Shown here: one piece after another, positions 59,461-64,000 of the stretch
How positions within the stretch are numbered: position 1 is the stretch's first letter
Layout: each line of letters starts with the position of its first letter
DNA from: Desulfobulbaceae bacterium BRH_c16a
GTDB taxonomy: Bacteria > Desulfobacterota > Desulfobulbia > Desulfobulbales > Desulfocapsaceae
DNA length: 64,000 nt
Assembly: GCA_000961725.1 (NCBI GenBank)
Contig: LADS01000002.1
Location: forward strand, 1-64,000
Reading direction: 5' to 3'
Notes under the pieces: model-generated
Told to the model about the DNA's origin: nothing
Seen by the model: only the letters and a program-made list of their open reading frames with translations
Database searches by the model: none
Position numbers and translations under genes: made by a program

Positions 59461-59568
59461 TTATATTATTCTATAGGGACTTGCCAAAAAGTCGCGGAGG
59501 CTGTCGTTTCCTGTGAGAATGGGGAAACCATACCAGATTGCCGTGACCCCAATCAACGCGTCTGCCAG
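59461..59568 (-). pseudogene. C-terminal remnant of PIN-domain (VapC-like) toxin
   Basis: Reverse frame: LADALIGVTAIWYGFPILTGNDSLRDFLASPYRII*, with an in-frame stop immediately upstream. Confidence 0.6.
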
Positions 59569-59794
59569 CTAACTTCACATGAGGCTTAGTCAACCTTTCA
59601 GAAAAAACAGTGCGAACTCATTGCAGCATCTTACAAATTGAAACAATTCATAACAAATTCACCACAGATTTTAAGGAGTTAGCGGATAATACTCTCGGTC
59701 AAGGTCTGCGCCATAAATCCTTTGCCGGCCTGCGTAAGTGTTTGCGGGTAGCCACACGCCCGTCTCCGGAAAACTCTGCTACAGGTTTATTTTT

Positions 59795-62650
59795 ATGAAT
59801 TATCGATTTTGTTTCTCATCGAAGCTCAAGATCCCGCTCTGTTATGCAGTAGCGATTCTCTGCCTTCTCTTTCCCTCCCAGGTCTTCGCCCGGTATGATC
59901 CAGGACTTCAGTGGCGCACCGTAACAACGGATCATTTCATCATTTATTACCCGGAGGGGCATGAGGCCCTTGCTCAGCGAGTCCTTTCGCTGTGTAACGA
60001 AGTCCATAAGGACGTCACCGGCTATCTGGGCATCGAACCGAGGCTTTGCCCGATCGTCCTCAATCCCGGCACCGATCTCTTCAACGGTTTCATGGCGCCT
60101 TTCCCAAACAGAATATCCCTGTACGAGGCTCCGCTTTATACGGTGCGGGGATTCGGGCCGGGGTCGGATATCCTGGATCTGGTCTTCACCCATGAATATA
60201 CCCATTATGTGCACCTCACCACCCGTCTCGGCTGGTTTGGTGCTTTGACCAAGGTCTTCGGCGAAGGTCTTGCCATCTCGAACATGTTTTCGCCGGGATG
60301 GCTCGTTGAAGGTATTACCACCAATACCGAAACCATTTATACCGACGGAGGCCGAGGCCGCTCGCCCCTTTTCACGGGAGAGTTGATGTCGTTTACCGAG
60401 GGCGACGGCCTCTGGAATCTCAACGCGGCGGCAGTATCGCCTCCCTTTGCGCCGCCTGGGGGAAGGATCTACCTTGCCGGCTATCCCATGGTCGACTATC
60501 TTAACAAAACCTATGGCGAGGATGCCTTTGCCCGGTTGAGCAGGTATCAGGCGCAACATCCTCTGGGCGGATCGACCAAGGCCCTGTCCCACGTAACCGG
60601 CAAGGACCCGGAGCAGTTTTATCACGAGTTTTTGCAGGACTATCTGAATAATGCCCGGCAGGTCAAAGAGCAGGCGCTCGCCGCCGGTTTGCCGCAAGGC
60701 AAAATCGTCCTGGCGCAAGAGGATACCCTGGACAGTTTCGAAGAGCATTTCTGGACCGAAAATGGGACCATTATCGGGCTCAGGAGGGGCAACGACAAGA
60801 AAACCGCCCTGGTGGAGAAGTCTCCCGATTCGCCTGAGATCCTCTCCGAGATTGAAACAGGCAACCTCGCCAATCTTTCCGCGCGCAGGCTTGCCGACGG
60901 CCGCCTGATTCTGTCCGAAATATTCTATCATCCCTTTGGAGAGGGTCATATCGATACCACCGACCTGGTCATTTTCGATCCGAAGACCCGCGAGCGTACT
61001 CGCCTGACGAAAAACGCCCACATCTATTCCGCCGCCCTCTCCCCGGACGGCACAACCTTTGTCGCCACCAGAAAAAATGCCATGTGGATCGACCTGGTGC
61101 TCCTCAATGCCGACGGGACCGATGTCAGACCGCTTATCAGCAAAACCGGCATGTATTTCGATGCGCCGTGCTGGTCTCCGGACGGGACAAAGATCGCCGC
61201 AGTGGTGAAAAGCGGTCAAAATTCCGATATCGTCCTGGTAAACCCTGTGACAGGGGCGATGGAGCTGTTGTTCAAGTCGGATATCGCCGAGGATAACGAG
61301 CCGGAATTTTCACCGGATGGGAAATGGTTGCTTTTTTCATCGGATCGCAGCACCATCTGGAACATCTATGCCTGGAACCTTGAAGAAAGGAAACTTTTTC
61401 AGCTGACATCGGTGCCTTACGTGGCAGGCAACCCCCATCTCTCCAAGGACGGCGATACATTATCCTATGCAAATACCATCAGAGGGGTAAAACACGTCCA
61501 CACCCTTCCTTTTACCCCGCAGACTGGAAAGCCGGTCGAGGTAGAAGTCGCCCAGGGTCTTGCCGAGCCCGACCTGCAGCGGCTGCAGCCTGATGTCGCT
61601 TTCAAAAGCTCAGCCGGCATCCCACTCAAGGCGTACATTCCCTATATCCATACGCCCTACATCAGTTCGGACGAAGAAGGTGTCCAGGCAGGTGTTTTCC
61701 TCAAGGGCGGAGACCCCCTGGAAATAAACAGTTATGACGTCAACCTGCTGTACGGCTTCGATTCGAACCGGGTCGGATTCGATATAAACCTTGCCAATAA
61801 ATCCTTCTGGCCGACCTTGTCGGCCAGGCTTTATGACCTGCCCAATGAGGGCGATCCGCTGGGAGGCAATGAGGACGGCTACTGGTACAGGGAGCAGGGC
61901 GGCGAACTTTCCGCTGAAATCAACCTGATTCCCCGGATAACACCTTCTCTTGTCACCTCTTCCGTACGCGTCGGATCGCGTCTGAGGTCCTTCAGCAGTC
62001 TGGATGACGACAGAGATATCGCCGATAACAGCAACCGGTCGACCGCTTTTTTCGGTGACTTGAGCGTATCCAGACGACCGGATGCCGCCTCAAGAGATAT
62101 GGTCTCCTTCTGGGGCCAGGATCTCTTTTTATCCTACGAGAAAGGGCTGTCGGAGCTGGGCGGCGAACTGCCCGGCTATAACAGCGTTGTTTCCTTCACC
62201 CAATACGTCCCGTCCTATTTCGAGCATCAGGGATTTGCCTTGACCCTCGTCCATCAGTCCCAGAACGGTCTGCTTACCTATGAAAAGGATTTGAGCATCC
62301 CCAGAGGCTATAACGATTTCGACGACGAGGGTGATCTCAACCTGCGCAAAAATCTCCTGATGACCGCCGAGTACCACTTCCCCATCCTCTATTCCGACAA
62401 TGGAGTCGGAATGTATGCCTACCACAGCAATCTGCTGAAAGGATCGCTTTTTGTCGACTACGGTGCGGGATGGGATGGCGGTTTCGATTGGGACTCGTGG
62501 AACGGGAAGGCCAGGACTTCGGTCGGGGCGACTTTGACAAACAAAGGGGTTGTACTTGCGACTCTGCCGATCGAATACGGCATCGAGGTCGGATACAAAA
62601 CCGAAGAGGAAGACGGCTTCGTAAATTTCATCTTCAAGATGGAGTTGTAA
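59795..62650 (+). CDS. Secreted TolB-like beta-propeller protein with N-terminal peptidase-like (HEYTH) and C-terminal beta-barrel-like region
   Basis: Signal peptide; FTHEYTHYVHL; repeated SPDGTKIAAV / SPDGKWLLFSSDRS; C-terminal LPIEYGIEVGYKTEEEDGFVNFIFKMEL. Confidence 0.78.
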   Translation: MNYRFCFSSKLKIPLCYAVAILCLLFPSQVFARYDPGLQWRTVTTDHFIIYYPEGHEALAQRVLSLCNEVHKDVTGYLGIEPRLCPIVLNPGTDLFNGFMAPFPNRISLYEAPLYTVRGFGPGSDILDLVFTHEYTHYVHLTTRLGWFGALTKVFGEGLAISNMFSPGWLVEGITTNTETIYTDGGRGRSPLFTGELMSFTEGDGLWNLNAAAVSPPFAPPGGRIYLAGYPMVDYLNKTYGEDAFARLSRYQAQHPLGGSTKALSHVTGKDPEQFYHEFLQDYLNNARQVKEQALAAGLPQGKIVLAQEDTLDSFEEHFWTENGTIIGLRRGNDKKTALVEKSPDSPEILSEIETGNLANLSARRLADGRLILSEIFYHPFGEGHIDTTDLVIFDPKTRERTRLTKNAHIYSAALSPDGTTFVATRKNAMWIDLVLLNADGTDVRPLISKTGMYFDAPCWSPDGTKIAAVVKSGQNSDIVLVNPVTGAMELLFKSDIAEDNEPEFSPDGKWLLFSSDRSTIWNIYAWNLEERKLFQLTSVPYVAGNPHLSKDGDTLSYANTIRGVKHVHTLPFTPQTGKPVEVEVAQGLAEPDLQRLQPDVAFKSSAGIPLKAYIPYIHTPYISSDEEGVQAGVFLKGGDPLEINSYDVNLLYGFDSNRVGFDINLANKSFWPTLSARLYDLPNEGDPLGGNEDGYWYREQGGELSAEINLIPRITPSLVTSSVRVGSRLRSFSSLDDDRDIADNSNRSTAFFGDLSVSRRPDAASRDMVSFWGQDLFLSYEKGLSELGGELPGYNSVVSFTQYVPSYFEHQGFALTLVHQSQNGLLTYEKDLSIPRGYNDFDDEGDLNLRKNLLMTAEYHFPILYSDNGVGMYAYHSNLLKGSLFVDYGAGWDGGFDWDSWNGKARTSVGATLTNKGVVLATLPIEYGIEVGYKTEEEDGFVNFIFKMEL

Positions 62651-62795
62651 CCACCTGTTCAATAACAAGGTCTGCTGCAGTTCTGCGGGCCTTGTTTACC
62701 AGAAGGTTGTTGAGCTTCCGGTAATGAGCATGTTAATCTGCTTGAAAGCATGGGCCAAAAACAAGTCAATCACCACGTTAAAGCGATTACGAGCT

Positions 62796-63896
62796 ATGAA
62801 ATCACCGGGAAAAACACAAACAAAAAAAGTACAGGAATCGAAAGCCTCAGGATCGGATGGCAATGACCACGGACGCATCGTCTCCCTAGCAACCGGAGAC
62901 GAGTGCCTGGACACCACCCAACTGAACCAGCTGGAGCAATCGTTCAGAGAATGGGCGGAGGATTCCCGCCGTTCCGATGTGCGTCTTTCCAGGCAGCGCA
63001 TCCTGCTCATTTTTCTTTTGATCAGATACACAGGTGCCAAGTTGAGCGAAGTCCTGGCACTCAACCCGTTCGAAGACATCGACTGGATTCGGCACACCGT
63101 GGTTTTTCGCGGCAGCGCCCTTGACCCGAGGGAAGTGCAGATTTCCCAAGCGCTGTCCAGCGAAATCCGGGATACTCTGGGCAATCCGCCATTTCAGCAA
63201 GAGTCGGGTACCGCGCTCAACCTGGACCCCGGTTTTGTCCGCCGCAAGTTCTACGAGCGGGCTCAGGCCTGCGGCTTTCACAAGCAGTTGGGCGGCCCGG
63301 AGACCATCCGCAAGGCTCGAGCCGTAGAACTCATGCGGAGCAACATGCCGTTACCGGCGGTGCAGATGATCCTGGGGCATTCGACCCCCAGCCTCACCTC
63401 GGCCTATGTCTCTTTTTCGAAAGAAGAAATTCAACTCGTTGCCAAACGTTTCATGGAAAAAGAGTCTTTGCGCAAAACTAGTGCGAGAAACTCTTTTTAC
63501 GCAAAAATCCAAAGCATTACGCGAGGCGATATCCAGACTCGTGTGGACCTGACGACTATCGACGGTCATCCCCTCACCACGGTGATCACCAACGACAGCC
63601 TGGAGAGGCTGGGCTTGCGTCAGGGTCGGTTGATCACGGCCGAGGTGAAAGCGCCATGGGTTATCCTGCAGGGCGGTGAAAATGATCCTGCAAGCAGTGC
63701 GGAAAACAGGTTTAAAGGGATTCTGACAAAGATAACCAGGGGAAAGATCAATACGGAATGCGTAGTGCGGATTTCCGATGCAACGGAAATTTGTGCCATT
63801 ATTTCCTCTGCGGGCGATTTGCTCCTTCAGTTGCACGAAGGGGACGGCGTCTGGGTTCTCTTCAACTGCTTTTCCGTGGTGCTGCATGTGGATTGA
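62796..63896 (+). CDS. tunR: TunR-like regulator: tyrosine-recombinase-fold domain fused to TOBE (molbindin) domains
   Basis: Integrase-like LLIRYTGAKLSEVLALN...LPAVQMILGHSTPSLTSAYVSF followed by SARNSFYAKIQSITRGDIQTRVDLTTIDGHPLTTVIT and FKGILTKITRGKINTECVVRI (two TOBE repeats). Confidence 0.78.
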   Translation: MKSPGKTQTKKVQESKASGSDGNDHGRIVSLATGDECLDTTQLNQLEQSFREWAEDSRRSDVRLSRQRILLIFLLIRYTGAKLSEVLALNPFEDIDWIRHTVVFRGSALDPREVQISQALSSEIRDTLGNPPFQQESGTALNLDPGFVRRKFYERAQACGFHKQLGGPETIRKARAVELMRSNMPLPAVQMILGHSTPSLTSAYVSFSKEEIQLVAKRFMEKESLRKTSARNSFYAKIQSITRGDIQTRVDLTTIDGHPLTTVITNDSLERLGLRQGRLITAEVKAPWVILQGGENDPASSAENRFKGILTKITRGKINTECVVRISDATEICAIISSAGDLLLQLHEGDGVWVLFNCFSVVLHVD

Positions 63897-63928
63897 AAAA
63901 ATAAAAAACCCGTCCCGTCCCCTCCCGG

Positions 63929-64000
63929 TTAAATCTTGATCTTCATTTTCCTGATAAAAAGATCGGTCCCGATACCGACGGCAAAAGCCCATGCCATGTT
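63929..64000 (-). CDS. Partial membrane protein C-terminus, runs off right edge
   Basis: Reverse frame to window edge: NMAWAFAVGIGTDLFIRKMKIKI*. Confidence 0.4.
   Translation of the reverse strand, partial: NMAWAFAVGIGTDLFIRKMKIKI

Noticed and set aside
59816-61219. 467-aa reverse-strand ORF
   Set aside because: Antisense to the well-supported TolB-like gene; no domain signal.
62796-63896. Considered as an active phage/island integrase marking a mobile island
   Set aside because: C-terminal TOBE repeats and altered catalytic residues point to a TunR-type regulator, and no att-like repeats were seen.
1-64000. tRNA/rRNA genes
   Set aside because: No convincing tRNA T-arm contexts or rRNA segments were recognised by eye; a tRNAscan/Rfam run would be needed to exclude them.

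Overview
The window is about 64 kb of a GC-rich, probably deltaproteobacterial / sulfate-reducer-like chromosome. The lineage is inferred from gene content only. It opens with a partial Cys-rich ORF and a 30-repeat type I-C-like CRISPR array with no cas genes in view. A single type I-E-like repeat relic sits just past the array. Next come an esterase, a molybdopterin oxidoreductase, an MCE lipoprotein and a sulfate-exporter (YeiH-like) operon. A signalling-rich stretch follows, with five histidine kinases, two of them carrying haem-type CxxCH sensor domains around one NtrC-type regulator, and then a LytS/LytR pair and a TRAP transporter. Further right are a cold-shock protein, a DUF2868/DUF3482 GTPase pair, a parDE-like toxin-antitoxin operon with a visible promoter/operator, a large cNMP/AAA+/polyferredoxin fusion protein, a LysM-RlpA protein and a P-type ATPase. 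The strongest candidate for an undescribed system is the tightly coupled seven-gene operon at about 41.8-48.9 kb: CDP-alcohol phosphotransferase, RibD-like reductase, Zn-ADH-like, PTPS/QueD-like lacking the usual Cys, GT4, methyltransferase and alkaline-phosphatase-superfamily membrane enzyme. The right-hand part holds an SNF2 helicase next to a decayed partner gene, several gene relics (FAD oxidoreductase, group II intron, PIN toxin, Rhs), a DMT exporter with its regulator, a TolB-like/beta-barrel protein and a TunR-like integrase-fold/TOBE regulator. Several intergenic palindromes and dispersed repeats were found by reading the sequence: REP-like elements, a 43-nt repeat, a 53-nt repeat and an interleaved (pseudoknot-type) inverted repeat. 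All calls come from reading; no database search was run.
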